DNA of 64,000 nt from Brenneria salicis ATCC 15712 = DSM 30166 (GTDB lineage Bacteria; Pseudomonadota; Gammaproteobacteria; Enterobacterales; Enterobacteriaceae), in NCBI RefSeq assembly GCF_003315515.1, contig NZ_QNRY01000006.1, positions 50,133-114,132 on the forward strand, given 5' to 3'. The first letter of the stretch is position 1; each line of letters opens with the position of its first letter. Below the pieces are notes generated by a model. The model was given only the letters and a program-made list of their open reading frames with translations, had not been told where the DNA came from and did no database searches. This document shows, piece by piece, positions 10,087 to 22,114 of this stretch. A program made the position numbers and the translations under genes.

Positions 10087-12447
10087 TCATTCGAAGGCGC
10101 GCTGGTAAGGCAAAATACCGGAACGCAGCATCTTCTCAGAACCGAGGCTGTAATTATTGCTCAAACCACGTAATTCGATATTAAACGATACTTTGTTGTC
10201 ATATTCACTGCTGCGGCTGGTCGAGTTCCAGTCGGTGATTTTACGTTCATAACCGACGCTGACCGCCCAGCAACAGGTATTATATTGCACGCCAACCATC
10301 TGGCTGGCAGGCTGATTGGCTTTGGTATCGTAATAATACGCGCCAACAACGGCCCAACGATCGACAATCGGCCAACTGGCCGTCAGGCCTATTTGCGAAA
10401 TGCCCTGTTGGAAGCCAGGATTCTGTACACTGGGCAACATCGCCTGAATGTACTCTGGGCTGGCGTAGCGATAATTTAATTGCACCAGACGCTCGGCATC
10501 TCTGCGGTATTCCAGCACGGCATCACCCAATGCGACTTCGCTCAGGCGGTTATCGTACTGCAAGCCGCCGCGCAGCCCCCAGTTATCATCGATTTTCAGG
10601 TAGCTGTCACCAGCCCATACCAGGCTGCCGTTGTCTTTACTTTGATCGAGCGCGGTATTGTTGTCGCCAGTGCGCGGACGATCAAAGTAATAGATTTGAC
10701 CTATGGAAGCATTAAAACGTTCAACCAGTTCATCATCATAAATACGCGATGTCATCCCGGTCGCCAACTGGTTGGCTGAAGCGATACGATCCAGGCCGCT
10801 ATAGGTTCGTTCACGGAACAGACCGGAATAGTCGGCTTGCAGCAGCGTCGAATCATAAGTATGGATATTGTTTTGATTGCGGTAAGGCACATACAGATAT
10901 TGCGCCCGAGGCTCCAGCGTCTGGGTATAGCCTTGCGACCAGTCCATCTCACGTTCGAACACCAGTTTGCCATCGACCTTGTACTGCGGCATGACGCGGT
11001 TGACCGACTCTTTCAGCGCGTTTTTATTGGTATCGCTGATGCTGGTATCGGCACGGTAACGATCCAGATTACTCTGCTGATAATGCGTCGCCAGCAGACG
11101 AGTTTCCGTCGACAGGCTGCCCCAGCGATTGGCCAGCGGCAAGTTGAGCGCGGGTTCAATATGCAGACGCGTCGCTTCAGGACGGTTCTCGTTAATGTTG
11201 GTAAATTTTACCGCCTGGCCATAAAGATGCAGATCAACCGGGCCGATATCATTCTGATAATAATTGATGTCGAATTGCGGTTCGGCCCGGTAGACATCGC
11301 GGCTGTTGACGTTGGAAAACACCTGGAATTGTTTGGTGGACAGCGTGGCGTTCCAGTTTTCATTCGCGTAACCCGCGCTGAATTTCTGGGTGACGTAACC
11401 ATCCGTGGTTGAGCCGTACTGCGAGTCCAGGTCGGTAAAGTAACGATCGTCGCTGACTCTGGTGTAATCGGCGTTAAACCGCCACACCTGATCCATCACA
11501 CCACTGTGGCCCCAGTGGAACAGCCAGCGTGTGGCGTTATCGTCCTGCGGCGCGACCTTGGCGTATTCATTGTCGCTGGGCAACCAGTCGAACTGAAGGG
11601 CGCCCAGACCCGGCGCGGTGAGATAGCGGAACTCGTTTTGCCACTGCATGCCGCGCTTGGTTTGCAGGTGGGGTGTGATCGTCGCATCAAAGTTTGGTGC
11701 GATATTCCAGTAGTATGGCGTCAGTAATTCAAAGCCGTTATTGCTGCCGAATTTGGCATTCGGGATCAGGAAACCTGAGCGGCGTTTGTCGCCAATCGGT
11801 AATTGCAGGTACGGGCTGTAGAACACGGGAACGTTGCCGATTTTGACGCGTGCGTTCCAGATTTCGGCAATCTGTTCTTCTCTGTCCTGAATGACTTCCG
11901 AACCGACGATGCTCCAACTATCATCGCCCGGCAGACAAGAGGTAAAAGAGCCGTTTTCCAAAATGGTATAGCGATTGCCGTCGCGCATTTTCATCTTGTC
12001 GGCAGTACCGCGACCCTGACGGCCAACCATCTGATAGTTGCCGTCATAAACATCCGTATCTTTGGTGTTGAGGTTCGACCACGCTTTGGGGCCTTTCAAA
12101 ATGACCTGATCGTCATCATAGTGCACATTGCCCGTTGCGGTAACGGTACGGGTGGGGTCGGCGCCGGCCGCCTCGATCTGATTAAGCTCCACCTGCTCGG
12201 CAGTCAGAACGCTGTTGCCTTGCTGAATGTTGACATTGCCGATGAAGCGGGCGTTAGCGGGGTAATTAGCCTCCGTTTTATCGGCCTGAATATGGACTGG
12301 CAATTGATTAGGATCGCCCGTTACCAGCGGTCTGTTGTACGTAGGCACACCCAGCATGCACTGTGCGGCCAGATCAGCCAGCGCATGCTGGCTATAAAGC
12401 GCCGACCAAATCAGGGTGGCCAGCAGGGTTGGGAAGCTTTTTTTCAT
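10087..12447 (-). CDS. lptD: LPS-assembly protein LptD
   Basis: A 786-residue outer-membrane protein: signal peptide ([20 protein letters not shown]...), N-terminal OstA beta-jellyroll domain, then a large C-terminal barrel ending in a broken aromatic pattern. The cysteines needed for the two disulfides are present: AAQCMLG just after the signal, one in [11 protein letters not shown], and the adjacent pair in [11 protein letters not shown]. With LptE it inserts lipopolysaccharide into the outer leaflet. I used the ATG at 12447, which gives the E. coli start and length; the longer reading from 12483 adds 12 residues before the signal peptide. The gap to the divergent djlA holds the likely promoters of both genes. 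Confidence 0.97.
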   Translation of the reverse strand: MKKSFPTLLATLIWSALYSQHALADLAAQCMLGVPTYNRPLVTGDPNQLPVHIQADKTEANYPANARFIGNVNIQQGNSVLTAEQVELNQIEAAGADPTRTVTATGNVHYDDDQVILKGPKAWSNLNTKDTDVYDGNYQMVGRQGRGTADKMKMRDGNRYTILENGSFTSCLPGDDSWSIVGSEVIQDREEQIAEIWNARVKIGNVPVFYSPYLQLPIGDKRRSGFLIPNAKFGSNNGFELLTPYYWNIAPNFDATITPHLQTKRGMQWQNEFRYLTAPGLGALQFDWLPSDNEYAKVAPQDDNATRWLFHWGHSGVMDQVWRFNADYTRVSDDRYFTDLDSQYGSTTDGYVTQKFSAGYANENWNATLSTKQFQVFSNVNSRDVYRAEPQFDINYYQNDIGPVDLHLYGQAVKFTNINENRPEATRLHIEPALNLPLANRWGSLSTETRLLATHYQQSNLDRYRADTSISDTNKNALKESVNRVMPQYKVDGKLVFEREMDWSQGYTQTLEPRAQYLYVPYRNQNNIHTYDSTLLQADYSGLFRERTYSGLDRIASANQLATGMTSRIYDDELVERFNASIGQIYYFDRPRTGDNNTALDQSKDNGSLVWAGDSYLKIDDNWGLRGGLQYDNRLSEVALGDAVLEYRRDAERLVQLNYRYASPEYIQAMLPSVQNPGFQQGISQIGLTASWPIVDRWAVVGAYYYDTKANQPASQMVGVQYNTCCWAVSVGYERKITDWNSTSRSSEYDNKVSFNIELRGLSNNYSLGSEKMLRSGILPYQRAFE

Positions 12448-12633
12448 ACGCGGTATCAGGTGTTCCGTCATCAGAGGCGTCATGCCGGCAAACGGTCAGA
12501 GACTATATCACTCGTCAGCGTTGCGCTAGTGTTAAATCCCCACAGCTTTATACGCACTGCCGTTAGGTTCAAAGATAAATGACGGGTATGATAAAGCAAT
12601 TTTTGGCCGACGGCATGAGGATTTGATGAGTAT

Positions 12634-13506
12634 ATGCGGTATTGGGGAAAGTTGCTGGGGCTTGCGCTGGGAATTATGTCGAGCGGCGGCATCTGGGGAA
12701 TGATTATGGGATTGCTGATGGGGCATCTGGTCGACAAGGCCAGGGCATCGCGTCGGCGTGACTTTTTTTCCGCCCAATCCACCCGTCAGTCGCTATTCTT
12801 CCTCACGACGTTTCAGGCGATGGGACACCTTACCAAGTCCAAGGGCCGGGTAACGGAAGCCGATATTCAGATTGCGACCAGAATGATGGATCGTCTGGAA
12901 TTGTTTGGCGAAGCGCGAAATGCGGCTCAGCAGGCATTCCGTGAAGGAAAGGCCAGCCATTTCCCTTTGCGCATCAAATTACGCAAGCTGCGCGATGCCT
13001 GCCTTGGCCGTTTTGATTTGATTAAGATGTTTCTGGAAATTCAACTGCAAGTGGCGTTTGTCAATGGCGTGTTGCACCCGAACGAAAGGCGCGTGTTGTA
13101 TGTGATTGCCGATGAACTGGGCGTGACCCGCGAGCAATTCGAGTTTTTCCTGCGCAACATGGAAAGTAACGCCAGTCAGTCCAGACAAGGCGGGGCGAAA
13201 CAGGGTAATAAATCCTATCAGCGTCGTAGTCATCAGTCATCCGGCGGACACTCTTATGGCGATCAGCGGCCTTTTACGGCGCCACGCGGACCAACGCTGG
13301 AGAGCGCCTGCCGCACGCTTGGCGTACGTAGCGGCGATGACGCGGCGACCATTAAACGGGCTTACCGCAAACTGATGAGTGAACACCATCCCGATAAACT
13401 GGTGGCCAAAGGGTTATCGCCACGGATGATGGATATGGCCAAGCGGAAAGCGCAGGATATTCAGGCCGCTTATGAGCTACTGAAAAGTAAGAATCATGTG
13501 AAATAA
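12634..13506 (+). CDS. djlA: Membrane-anchored DnaJ-like co-chaperone DjlA
   Basis: A 290-residue protein with one N-terminal membrane segment ([19 protein letters not shown]), a TerB-like helical central domain and a C-terminal J domain carrying the essential HPD (EHHPDKL). The linker is rich in Ser, Gly and Gln. DjlA stimulates DnaK at the inner membrane and, when overproduced in E. coli, activates the Rcs capsule pathway. It is divergent from lptD and convergent with rluA, as in E. coli. It is slightly longer than E. coli DjlA (271) because of the linker. Confidence 0.96.
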   Translation: MRYWGKLLGLALGIMSSGGIWGMIMGLLMGHLVDKARASRRRDFFSAQSTRQSLFFLTTFQAMGHLTKSKGRVTEADIQIATRMMDRLELFGEARNAAQQAFREGKASHFPLRIKLRKLRDACLGRFDLIKMFLEIQLQVAFVNGVLHPNERRVLYVIADELGVTREQFEFFLRNMESNASQSRQGGAKQGNKSYQRRSHQSSGGHSYGDQRPFTAPRGPTLESACRTLGVRSGDDAATIKRAYRKLMSEHHPDKLVAKGLSPRMMDMAKRKAQDIQAAYELLKSKNHVK

Positions 13507-13627
13507 GGTCATCTATTCTTGCTCGCCTTTGATTTTCCTGCCTGTAATTTTTCTCTTCTATCACTGCGCGTTAGTTTTTTCATTATGGCGTCGCAGCCAA
13601 TCAACTAATCTTCAAATTAACTGGTCT

Positions 13628-14281
13628 TCAAAAATCCGCTTCACAACGAAAGTGCATCGGCGTGTTGAATTCAGGATGGGTGATGGCGAGCTCTTGCGCG
13701 TGCAGCAGCAGGCGCGGCGCCAGCGCTTTTGCCTGTGGATGCGCGTAAAAACCATCGCCAAGAATGGGGTGGCCGAGCGCCAGCAGATGAACCCGGAGTT
13801 GGTGGGAACGGCCTGTTTTCGGCATCAGCCTGACTCTGGTGGTGTTATCGCTATCGCGGGACAACACCTGATATTCGGTCTGCGCGGGTTTACCCTGTTC
13901 AAAACAGACTTTCTGTTTTGGGCGGTTCGGCCAGTCACAAATCAATGGCAGATCGATAAGCCCTTCATCGTGTTCCATCCATCCCCACACGTGGGCCAGA
14001 TAGGATTTTTTCGGCTCCCGTTCGCGGAACTGCCGCTTCAACTCCCGTTCCGCCGCCTTTGTCAGCGCCACGACAATCACTCCGCTGGTCGCCATATCCA
14101 GACGGTGTACGCACTGCGCCGCAGGATAATCGGCCTGAATACGACTCATCACGCTGTCGTGGTGTTCCGGCGCGCGACCGGGAACAGACAGCAAGCCGCT
14201 GGGCTTATTTACCACCATAATATGTTGATCCTGATACAGAATATGTAACCAGGGATCGGTCGGGGGATGGTAAGGTTCCAT
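13628..14281 (-). CDS. rluA: 23S rRNA / tRNA pseudouridine synthase RluA
   Basis: A 217-residue pseudouridine synthase. The catalytic motif HRLDMATSG (59-67) carries the nucleophilic Asp62; NKPSGLL and MPKTGRSHQLRVHL are the other family motifs. RluA makes pseudouridine 746 in 23S rRNA and 32 in several tRNAs. It lies 78 bases after rapA on the same strand, in the E. coli arrangement. Confidence 0.97.
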   Translation of the reverse strand: MEPYHPPTDPWLHILYQDQHIMVVNKPSGLLSVPGRAPEHHDSVMSRIQADYPAAQCVHRLDMATSGVIVVALTKAAERELKRQFREREPKKSYLAHVWGWMEHDEGLIDLPLICDWPNRPKQKVCFEQGKPAQTEYQVLSRDSDNTTRVRLMPKTGRSHQLRVHLLALGHPILGDGFYAHPQAKALAPRLLLHAQELAITHPEFNTPMHFRCEADF

Positions 14282-14359
14282 CTATCGCGCCTTTTTCAGA
14301 CTCTACCGCTAACGGCCCCGGCCTGCTGAAAAGGAGAAGGCCGGGAGGGATAAATACGA

Positions 14360-17263
14360 CTACTGATGCGTGACGACTACCAGACGAATGGCATCCAACC
14401 GCCAATTTGCTTGATGCAGATTGCTCAGCACCTGCTCACGCTGCGTTTCCAATGCTTGCAGTTCATCATCACGAATATTCGGGTTGACGGCCTTCAACGC
14501 TTCCAGACGTTCCAGTTCGCGACGCAACTGTTGATCAGCCTGATGTTGCGCATCGGCAATCAACTGACTCGCCTGTTCTTCGACCAGCGATTCGGCCTGT
14601 TGCAGCATGGCGTGGACATCCGCCTGCACCGCATTCACCAGCTTGCTGGAAGTATGGCGGTTGACGGCGTTTAGCTGCCGGTTGAAGCTCTCGAATTCAA
14701 CCTGTGCGGCGAGGTTGACGCCTTTGCGATCCATCAGCAAACGAACCGGGGTCGGCGGCAGAAAACGCGTCAGTTGCAGATGTTTCGGCGCTTGCGCTTC
14801 CACCACATAAATCAGTTCAGCCAGCAGCGTGCCTACCGGCAGGGCTTTGTTTTTCAGCAGCGATACGGCGCAACTGCCGATATCGCCGGACAGAATCAGG
14901 TCAAGACCATTACGGATAAGCGGATGTTCCCAACTAATAAACTGGGCGTCTTCACGGGACAGAGCCTGCTCGCGATCAAACGTGATGGTGCAGCCGTCCT
15001 GCGATAACCCAGGAAAATCCGGCACCAGCATATGATCGGATGGCGTCAGCACAATCAGATTATCACTGCGATCTTCCTGATTAATACCCACGATATCAAA
15101 CAGGTTCAGAGCAAATGTCACCAGATTGACATCATTATCCTGCTCGGCGATGCCCTGCGCCAGCATCTGGGCCTGTTCGCCGCCGTTGGAGTGCATTTCC
15201 AGCAAACGGTCTCGCCCTTGCTCAAGCTGTTGTTTTAATTGCTCATGCTGTTGTCGACAGGTATGGATGAACGCATCCAGATCCTGTTGTTCGTCGGGCG
15301 TCTGCAATCGATCGATCAGTTGCGTATAGTGGGCGTCATAGATGGTGCGTCCGGTCGGGCAGGTGTGTTCAAACGCATCCAGCCCTTCGTGATACCAGCG
15401 CACCAGTATGGCTTGCGCGGTGTTCTCCAGATACGGGATCAGGATCTGAATCTGCTGCGACTGACCAATACGATCCAGACGACCGATCCGCTGTTCCAGC
15501 AGATCCGGATTGAACGGCAGATCAAACATGATCAAGTGGCTGGCAAACTGGAAGTTACGCCCTTCGGAACCGATCTCGGAACAGATCAGAACCTGAGCGC
15601 CATCTTCCTCGGAGGCGAAATAGGCGGCGGCGCGATCGCGTTCAAGGATGGATAGCCCTTCGTGGAAAACCGCGGCACGGATGGCTTCGCGGGTACGCAG
15701 CACCTGCTCCAGTTGCAGGGCGGTGGCGGCCTGCGCGCAGATCACCAACACTTTTTCATCACGATGCGCCGTCAGGTAATTAAGCAGCCACTCCACACGC
15801 GGGTCAAAATTCCACCAGGTGGCGTCGTCGCCTTCCAACTGCTGATAAATCTGCTCCGGGTACAGCATATCGCGCGCGCGGGCTTCGGGCTGTTTGCCGG
15901 CCCCCATGATGCCGGAGACTTTGAGCGCGGTTTGGTACTGTGCCGGTAACGGCAGACGAATCTGGTGCAGAATACGCTGCGGGAAGCCTTTCACCCCCTG
16001 ACGGGTATTACGGAACAGCACGCGGCTGGTGCCGTGGCGATCCATCAGCATAGTGATCAGTTCCTGACGCGCCCGCAGGTTGTCGTCGCTGTCGCTGTTG
16101 ATCGCTTTGAGCAGCGGCTCGATATCCTGTTCGCCCAGCAGGTCGCTCAATGCGTTAAGTTCGGCGGTTTGCGCTTTTTCTCCCGCCAGCAGCAGGGTAA
16201 CCGCATCGGCAACCGGGCGGTATTGCCGTTGTTCGGCAACGAATTCCTGATAGTTATGAAAGCGGTTGGGATCGAGCAGACGCAGACGGGCAAAGTGACT
16301 CTGCTGGCCTAACTGTTCCGGCGTGGCGGTTAGCAGCAGCACGGCGGGGATAATGCGGGCCAACTGTTCCACGGCCTGATACTCAAGGCTTGGGTTATCT
16401 TCACTCCATGCCAGATGATGCGCTTCATCCACCACCAGCAGGCCCCAGTTGGCGTTAACCAACTGCTCGAAGCGCTGGGCGTCGCGTTGCACGAAATCGA
16501 GCGAACAGATGACCAACTGCTCGGTTTCAAAGGGATTGCTGCTGTCCAGTTTGGCTTCTGCGTAGCGTTCATCATCAAATAGCGAGAACAGCAGATTAAA
16601 GCGTCGCAGCATCTCCACCAGCCACTGATGTTGCAGGGTTTCCGGCACAATGATCAACACTCTTTCCGCACGGCCGGCAAGCAACTGCTGGTGGATGATC
16701 ATCCCGGCTTCAATGGTTTTGCCCAGACCGACTTCATCCGCCAACAGCACGCGCGGCGCATGGCGCTGTCCCACTTCGTAGGCAATGTGCAACTGATGAG
16801 GGATCAGGCTGGCGCGCATGCCGCGCAGACCTCCCCATTGCTGCCGCGCCTGTTCATTCTGATGCTTACGGGCGCGATAACGCAGGGCAAAGCGATCCAT
16901 CCGGTCAATCTGACCGGCGAATAACCGATCTTGTGGTTTATTGAAGGTCAGCTTGCTATCCAGCAGGACTTCACGTAATTCCGTTGGTGATTCATTGTCC
17001 AGACGTAGACCGCAGTACACCAGCAGACCTTTTTCTTCGCGCACGTCCTCAACTTTCATCTGCCAGCCTTCATGACTGGTCACCGTATCACCGGGGTTGA
17101 ATATCACGCGCGTGATGGGCGCATCGCTGCGGGAATAAAGCCGGTTTTCACCGCTGGCCGGAAATAGCAGTGTTATCATCCGTTTATCGATGGCAACCAC
17201 CGTACCTAATCCCAGTTCGCTTTCCGTATCGCTGATCCAGCGTTGACCAAGTGTAAAAGGCAT
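14360..17263 (-). CDS. rapA: RNA polymerase-associated ATPase RapA (HepA)
   Basis: A 967-residue SWI2/SNF2 protein, one residue shorter than E. coli RapA. Two N-terminal Tudor-like beta domains are followed by the helicase lobes: Walker [14 protein letters not shown] (GLGKT at 179-183), DEAH (279-282), [10 protein letters not shown], and motif [13 protein letters not shown]. RapA binds core RNA polymerase and promotes recycling of polymerase stuck after termination. It lies between polB and rluA. Confidence 0.98.
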   Translation of the reverse strand: MPFTLGQRWISDTESELGLGTVVAIDKRMITLLFPASGENRLYSRSDAPITRVIFNPGDTVTSHEGWQMKVEDVREEKGLLVYCGLRLDNESPTELREVLLDSKLTFNKPQDRLFAGQIDRMDRFALRYRARKHQNEQARQQWGGLRGMRASLIPHQLHIAYEVGQRHAPRVLLADEVGLGKTIEAGMIIHQQLLAGRAERVLIIVPETLQHQWLVEMLRRFNLLFSLFDDERYAEAKLDSSNPFETEQLVICSLDFVQRDAQRFEQLVNANWGLLVVDEAHHLAWSEDNPSLEYQAVEQLARIIPAVLLLTATPEQLGQQSHFARLRLLDPNRFHNYQEFVAEQRQYRPVADAVTLLLAGEKAQTAELNALSDLLGEQDIEPLLKAINSDSDDNLRARQELITMLMDRHGTSRVLFRNTRQGVKGFPQRILHQIRLPLPAQYQTALKVSGIMGAGKQPEARARDMLYPEQIYQQLEGDDATWWNFDPRVEWLLNYLTAHRDEKVLVICAQAATALQLEQVLRTREAIRAAVFHEGLSILERDRAAAYFASEEDGAQVLICSEIGSEGRNFQFASHLIMFDLPFNPDLLEQRIGRLDRIGQSQQIQILIPYLENTAQAILVRWYHEGLDAFEHTCPTGRTIYDAHYTQLIDRLQTPDEQQDLDAFIHTCRQQHEQLKQQLEQGRDRLLEMHSNGGEQAQMLAQGIAEQDNDVNLVTFALNLFDIVGINQEDRSDNLIVLTPSDHMLVPDFPGLSQDGCTITFDREQALSREDAQFISWEHPLIRNGLDLILSGDIGSCAVSLLKNKALPVGTLLAELIYVVEAQAPKHLQLTRFLPPTPVRLLMDRKGVNLAAQVEFESFNRQLNAVNRHTSSKLVNAVQADVHAMLQQAESLVEEQASQLIADAQHQADQQLRRELERLEALKAVNPNIRDDELQALETQREQVLSNLHQANWRLDAIRLVVVTHQ

Positions 17264-17388
17264 AAATTGTTAGCTCGATTTTTGTCTGTGTCGGGAGAGT
17301 GTTACGTCGTGTTTGCAGAAAGGGCGCTATGGTAATGGAAGGCGGCGCATTCGTCACCTGCTCATACGTCCTGGGCGGACGGCGGTAA

Positions 17389-19776
17389 TTAAAATAATCC
17401 CATCTGGCCGGTAACCAGTGTAGCAAAATCGTCATGCAGGAAAGGAAGAATCGCATCGGCGACGGGTTGTAACTGACGCTCGACATAATGCTGATAATCC
17501 AGCGGCGAATGCCGAGTTTCCAACGGTTCCGGCCCATTGATGGTAATGACGTAATTGATCCAGCCGCCGTTCTGGTATTGCAACGGTCTACCCTGTTGCC
17601 GGTTATAGTCATCGGCGATTTTGGCGGCCCGGGCATGTGGCGGGACATTGCGTTGATAATCATCTAGACGACGGCGTAGCCGCTTGCGGTAGATCAGCAG
17701 GTCATCAAACCCGCCGTTGAGGGTTTTGCTCACGTACTCGCGCAGCCACGCCTGATAAGGTTTTTGCTGGAAAATGCGTAAATAAAGTTGCTGCTGGAAT
17801 TGCTGGGCCAGCGGCGTCCAGTCGGTGCGCACCGTTTCCAGACCTTTAAACACCATTTTTTCGCCTTGCGGCGTGGCGATCATCCCCGCGTAACGTTTTT
17901 TACTGCCTTGTTCCGCGCCACGAATGGTCGGCATCAGGAAACGACAGAAATGGATTTCGAATTCCAGTTCCAGCGCGCTGGTCAACCGTTGGGTTTGTTG
18001 TAAATGCTCCCGCCACCAATGATTAACGTGCCGCACCAGCGCATTGCCAATTTGCGCCGCTTCTTCTTCTGTATGAGCGCGTTTAAGCCACACGAAGGTG
18101 GAATCCGTATCGCCATAAATAACCTCATAACCCTGTTCTTCAATCAGTTCACGGGTTTTACGCATGATGTCGTGACCACGCAGCGTAATGGATGAAGCGA
18201 GGCGCGGATCAAAAAAACGGCAACCGGCGGCGCCCAGCACGCCGTAAAAAGCATTCATGATGATTTTCAACGCCTGCGACAGCGGTTTATTGTTGGCGCG
18301 TTTGGCGGCTTCGCGCCCTTGCCAGATCTGATCGACAATGGCGGGCAGACAGTGGGTCGCGCGGGAGAACCAGGCGCCGCGATACCCAGCGACGGCGTGT
18401 TGTTCATCCGGGTGTTGCATCCCGACGGCGAGCCCCACCGGATCGATAAGGAAGGTGCGGATGATCGAGGGATACAAACTTTTATAATCGAGCACCAGCA
18501 CCGAATCATACAAGCCGGGGCGCGAGTCCATGACAAACCCGCCGGGACTGGCCTCCAGCGCGACCTCTCCCAAATTCGGCGCGATGTAGCCAACCCGATG
18601 CATGCGCGGCAGATAGAGATGGGTAAAGGCGGCGACGGAGCCTCCGCTGCGATCGGCGGCCAGACCTGTCACGTTGGCGCGTTCCAGCAGGAAAGGCAGT
18701 AATTCGGTTTTTGCGAAGATGCGGGTGACCAGTTGGCAGTCTTGCAGGTTATAGCGGGCGAGGGCGGGTTTGTCTTCGGCAAAACGGCGATCGATTTCAT
18801 CCATGCGTTGGTAAGGCGTATCAATGGCTTTCCCTTCTCCCAGCAATGTTTGGGCGACAAACTCCAGACTGAACGATGCAAAGTTCCAGGTGGCGGATTT
18901 CAGGGCTTCAATGCCATCAATAATCAACCGACCCGCGGCGGCGGCAAAGAAGTGTCCTTGTTTGAAACCGTGTTCGCGCCATTCCAGTTCGCTGCCGTTG
19001 CGACCCAAACGCAGCGGAATACGATAACGTTCGGCGTGTTTTTGTAATACGCGCAGATCAAACTGCACCAGATTCCAGCCGATAATGGCGTCGGGATCGT
19101 GCTGTTGCAGCCAGTAATTCAACTTTTCCAGCAATTGGGGCCGACTTGCGACGTATTCCAGCGTGAAATCATCCGCATCGACGGAATTGCCGTTCGCCGG
19201 ACCGAGCATGTAAACCTGACGCTGCCCACAGCCTTCCAGCCCGATGCAATACAGTTCGCCGTGACGGTTGGTTTCGATATCCAGCGAAACCAGCTTCAGG
19301 TTGGGACGATAGTCGGCATTCGGCTTCATGCGAACCTGCGTCAGCAGGCCGGACGACGCGGTTTCGCCGTGGAACCATACTGGCGCGGTAATAAAACGTT
19401 CCATGAGAAAGCGATCAGGCGGACGAATATCGGCTTCGTAGATCTGAACGCCGCCTTCCCGTAGTCGTTTTTCCAACCGCAGCAACTGGCGATATTGAGG
19501 GCAATAGAGTCCCAGCAGCGATTGATGATGGAAATCCTGCAACGCCAGCGGACGCAGTTGCCAGTGCTTCTCCTGACTTAAGACTACGCGGGCCAGCGAT
19601 GCTTGTGAGGCGGGAATGAACGCTACCGCCTGTTGGACAGGGAGACGCGCCAGTACGGGGCCGTCATCGCTAGCCAGCCAGAATTCCACCTGTATCCCGG
19701 CAGGTGTGTCGTGCCAGTGGCGGGTAAGCAGAAAACCCTGACGAGTCTGCGTCACGAAAGCGGCCTTTTCATTCAA
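17389..19776 (-). CDS. polB: DNA polymerase II
   Basis: A 795-residue family B DNA polymerase. The 3'-5' exonuclease motif SLDIETN is near residue 160; the polymerase motifs are [15 protein letters not shown] (A), NAFYGVLGA (B) and YGDTDSTFV (C). Pol II acts in replication restart and lesion bypass and is SOS-induced in E. coli. Here only a degenerate LexA-like half site lies upstream. In E. coli araD follows on the upstream side; here a broken diguanylate cyclase gene is there instead. Confidence 0.97.
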   Translation of the reverse strand: MNEKAAFVTQTRQGFLLTRHWHDTPAGIQVEFWLASDDGPVLARLPVQQAVAFIPASQASLARVVLSQEKHWQLRPLALQDFHHQSLLGLYCPQYRQLLRLEKRLREGGVQIYEADIRPPDRFLMERFITAPVWFHGETASSGLLTQVRMKPNADYRPNLKLVSLDIETNRHGELYCIGLEGCGQRQVYMLGPANGNSVDADDFTLEYVASRPQLLEKLNYWLQQHDPDAIIGWNLVQFDLRVLQKHAERYRIPLRLGRNGSELEWREHGFKQGHFFAAAAGRLIIDGIEALKSATWNFASFSLEFVAQTLLGEGKAIDTPYQRMDEIDRRFAEDKPALARYNLQDCQLVTRIFAKTELLPFLLERANVTGLAADRSGGSVAAFTHLYLPRMHRVGYIAPNLGEVALEASPGGFVMDSRPGLYDSVLVLDYKSLYPSIIRTFLIDPVGLAVGMQHPDEQHAVAGYRGAWFSRATHCLPAIVDQIWQGREAAKRANNKPLSQALKIIMNAFYGVLGAAGCRFFDPRLASSITLRGHDIMRKTRELIEEQGYEVIYGDTDSTFVWLKRAHTEEEAAQIGNALVRHVNHWWREHLQQTQRLTSALELEFEIHFCRFLMPTIRGAEQGSKKRYAGMIATPQGEKMVFKGLETVRTDWTPLAQQFQQQLYLRIFQQKPYQAWLREYVSKTLNGGFDDLLIYRKRLRRRLDDYQRNVPPHARAAKIADDYNRQQGRPLQYQNGGWINYVITINGPEPLETRHSPLDYQHYVERQLQPVADAILPFLHDDFATLVTGQMGLF

Positions 19777-19826
19777 CGAAGGTAGTATTAATGGTCAGTC
19801 ATAACCGATGAAGATCAGAGATAAGA

Positions 19827-19842
19827 ATGGTTATTTATACAG
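19827..19842 (-). promoter_or_regulatory. Degenerate LexA-box-like site upstream of polB
   Basis: Read on the minus strand, the site is CTGTATAAATAACCAT, about 50 bases before the polB start. The first half CTGTATA fits the LexA consensus CTGT-N8-ACAG; the second half does not. It could be a weak LexA site or just a TATAAAT promoter -10 element. SOS control is known for E. coli polB and is inferred here. Confidence 0.3.
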
Positions 19843-19920
19843 CTAATGTCCAGGTGTTTACCGACTTAGCCACGGGGAAATCACAAAAGCTATCGCCACA
19901 GTGCGCACTGTTGTGGTGCA

Positions 19921-21505
19921 TTAAGTCTTATCAGACGTGGCGACTACCCGGTTGCGCCCTCCCTGCTTGGCTTCATACAATGCTTGATCCGCTTCTTTAA
20001 ACGCCTGTTCGATGGTTGTCGCATTGATTTTCGGCGACCATTGCGCCACACCAAGGGAAATGGTGATATTGCCGACGATCGGAATAGTGGTTTCCTGTAC
20101 GCGTTGCCGTAGCCGCTCGGCAATATTAATCGCGACTTCCAGCGGGGTTTCAGGCAACAGTATCAGAAACTCTTCTCCGCCGTTGCGACATAAAATATCG
20201 GTATCACGCGAGGTGGCGCGAATCAATTGCGCGAGCGCGTTAATCGCCTCGTCGCCCACGTCGTGTCCGTGGGTGTCGTTAATACGTTTGAAATAGTCAA
20301 TATCCAGCGAAATGATGGAAAAGTTTTTTTGTCCCAACAGCCAATAGCGCAGAACATTCTCCAGACCCCGGCGGTTAAGCAGGCCGGTCATGGGATCCGA
20401 GTGCGCCTCTGTACGTAGCCTACCGATCTTTCGTTGCAACAAATCAATGCCCAGCAGCATCGCCTGCTTGAGTTGCGTGGCTTCGAAATACCATGAATGA
20501 ATTTTCCTGATGTCATCAGAAACATTCAATGCGTCCATTTTGTTAGCGCTGCGGGCCAGCAACCAGAGCGGCTGAGCGATTAACCAGGCAAGTATCCAGA
20601 CACAAAGTATCGTCAGAACGGCCAGCGGTAAGGTATAGCGCAAGACATTAAGCATCAGACTGTCTAGTGGTTTCAATGTCGCGGCTGTCGGACGCAAGGC
20701 GATGATTGTCCACTGCGACGTCGGCTCAAAGGCATATCCCGCCAGCATCTTTTGACCCGCAAGATTGAGTGTCTGCCGGCTGCCGTTACTCTCACTGTTG
20801 AGTTGGTGGGGGCTGGGCTTCAGAGGATTGATCCCATCTTGCCAATACGGTTGGTATCTTTGTGATAGAGAATCTGACCATCCTGATCGGTGACATAGAT
20901 GTAGGAGCCGTCGCGGTAGTAATGTTCATCAAGCAACGCACTGAGAATGTTGGGCTTTTTCAGATAGATGGAACCGGCGATAAACCCTTTGTAACGACCG
21001 TCACGGGTAAATATGGGTACGGATATCAGCACGATGAAATTATTGGCTGAGGAAACAAAAGGCTGACTGATAAGCGGCTGTTTTTTTGCAACGCTTCCAT
21101 TGTACCGGGCGTGGAGAGCTTCTTCCCCATCAGTTGAAAGGTATCGGGCGTGACCGCCTGTACAACGCCTTGCTCATCGACAATGGCGACAGAGTCGAAA
21201 TTGTTCGTCTGTAACCGAATGCGATCCACTTCATTACTCAGACTAATGCTGTCATCCATCTGTGACGAAACCCTGTTGGCGCTATAGGTTAACTGCTGTA
21301 GCGAGGATTTAAAAAAGATCGCCGTCATGGAGGCCAGTTTAGTGGCGTACACCTGATTGGCTTCGAGGGTGTTATCAACCAGAAGCTGACGCTGTACGCG
21401 GTAACTGGCATAAAAACTGTTAGCCAGCGTGACCAACGCGCTCATGATTGCCAGCAGTATGATTAGGCGTCTTAATCCGAAGTTATTGAAAAGTTTAAAT
21501 AGCAT
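19921..21505 (-). pseudogene. Frameshifted membrane diguanylate cyclase
   Basis: Three overlapping frames together encode one sensor cyclase of about 528 residues. The N-terminal part (from 21505) has a membrane helix (LIILLAIMSALVTLANSFYA) and the start of a dCache-type periplasmic sensor. The middle part (about 21080-20820) continues the sensor (RYKGFIAGSIYLKKP). The last part has a second membrane helix and a GGDEF domain with GGEEF active site, an RxxD inhibitory site five residues before it (RDTD), and the usual DxDxFKxxND core. The first break is at a run of seven T (21081-21087; seven A in the coding strand): one extra base restores the frame. The second is near 20816-20840, where a one-base gain also joins the frames. 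As read, no full-length enzyme is made, though the last 275 residues could be translated from the ATG at 20748. Confidence 0.82.
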
Positions 21506-21945
21506 AGTGGATTGGCAGGCGCGGTAAGGAAAACGGCCCACATCATAAGTGTTGAGGTAGGGACTGTAAAATTATTGTCGTAAAAATGAGCGTTTGAAAA
21601 ATTATTTTTTTCCGCCGCATTTCGCATAGAGATCGCCATATCTACTCCGTTATCCAAACATCTAATGACTATTCTTTTTATAGCATAAAACATCGTGAAA
21701 TTTGATATCGCAGGAATAATAACTGAAAAATAGTTTCCAACGATAAAAAAGAAGGCGGGGGATAGACCTCATAATAGTTATAAAAATAACAGCGGTTTAT
21801 TTCCAGCCAGATACTGATTTGCTTAAAGAAACTGCCCGTAACGGTGCGCGCACTTTTTAAAAGCAACAGCGAAACGTTTTGGTGCATTCTGGTTCATTAT
21901 CTCTTTCTCCTATGATTGCTTCTCTGATAATAAATTCATTTTTTT

Positions 21946-21973
21946 ATTTGTTATTAATTAATTAATAACAAAT
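21946..21973. repeat. 28-bp perfect palindrome upstream of the liv operon
   Basis: The 14-base arm ATTTGTTATTAATT is followed directly by its exact reverse complement. It contains four overlapping TTAAT/ATTAA units. It lies 10 bases upstream of the sigma-54 promoter match and 142 bases before the livK start. It could be an operator for a dimeric regulator, an IHF-type bend site, or a cruciform-prone AT tract. The sequence does not say which. Confidence 0.75.
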
Positions 21974-21982
21974 TTTATGTTC

Positions 21983-21998
21983 TGGCATATTTATTGCT
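21983..21998 (+). promoter_or_regulatory. Sigma-54 (RpoN) type promoter of the liv operon
   Basis: The sequence TGGCATATTTATTGCT fits the sigma-54 consensus TGGCAC-N5-TTGC[A/T]: the invariant GG and GC are present with exactly 10 bases between them. A start of transcription about 12 bases after the GC would give a leader of roughly 105 bases before livK. Sigma-54 promoters need an activator such as NtrC; no clear NtrC dyad was found upstream, so nitrogen control is inferred from the promoter type and the cargo. Confidence 0.6.
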
Positions 21999-22114
21999 GA
22001 TTTGAATTCCGTCAGCAGGATATATCCCTGCGGCATTTTCAGACTCGCATTGTCAGGCAGGACGGTTGTATTCCACTACTGGAATTGGAATCTCTCATTA
22101 TCAAAGAGGCGATC

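Larger units (their letters stand above)
21506..22114. other. 609-bp intergenic region between the cyclase gene and livK
   Basis: An AT-rich stretch with no convincing gene. Short minus-strand reading frames at 21472-21887 have no ribosome site or recognisable product. The half near livK carries a 28-bp palindrome and a sigma-54 type promoter match, listed separately. The half near the cyclase gene is its presumed promoter region, but I could not pick a specific site. Confidence 0.6.

Noticed and set aside
11803..12582. 259-codon plus-strand frame opposite lptD
   Set aside because: Fully antisense to LptD, which is conserved over this part; codon pattern follows lptD.
13529..14248. 239-codon plus-strand frame opposite rluA
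   Set aside because: RluA motifs are on the other strand; this frame has no family match.
21472..21887. Two short minus-strand frames upstream of livK
   Set aside because: AT-rich, no ribosome site, and no recognisable motif; treated as non-coding.
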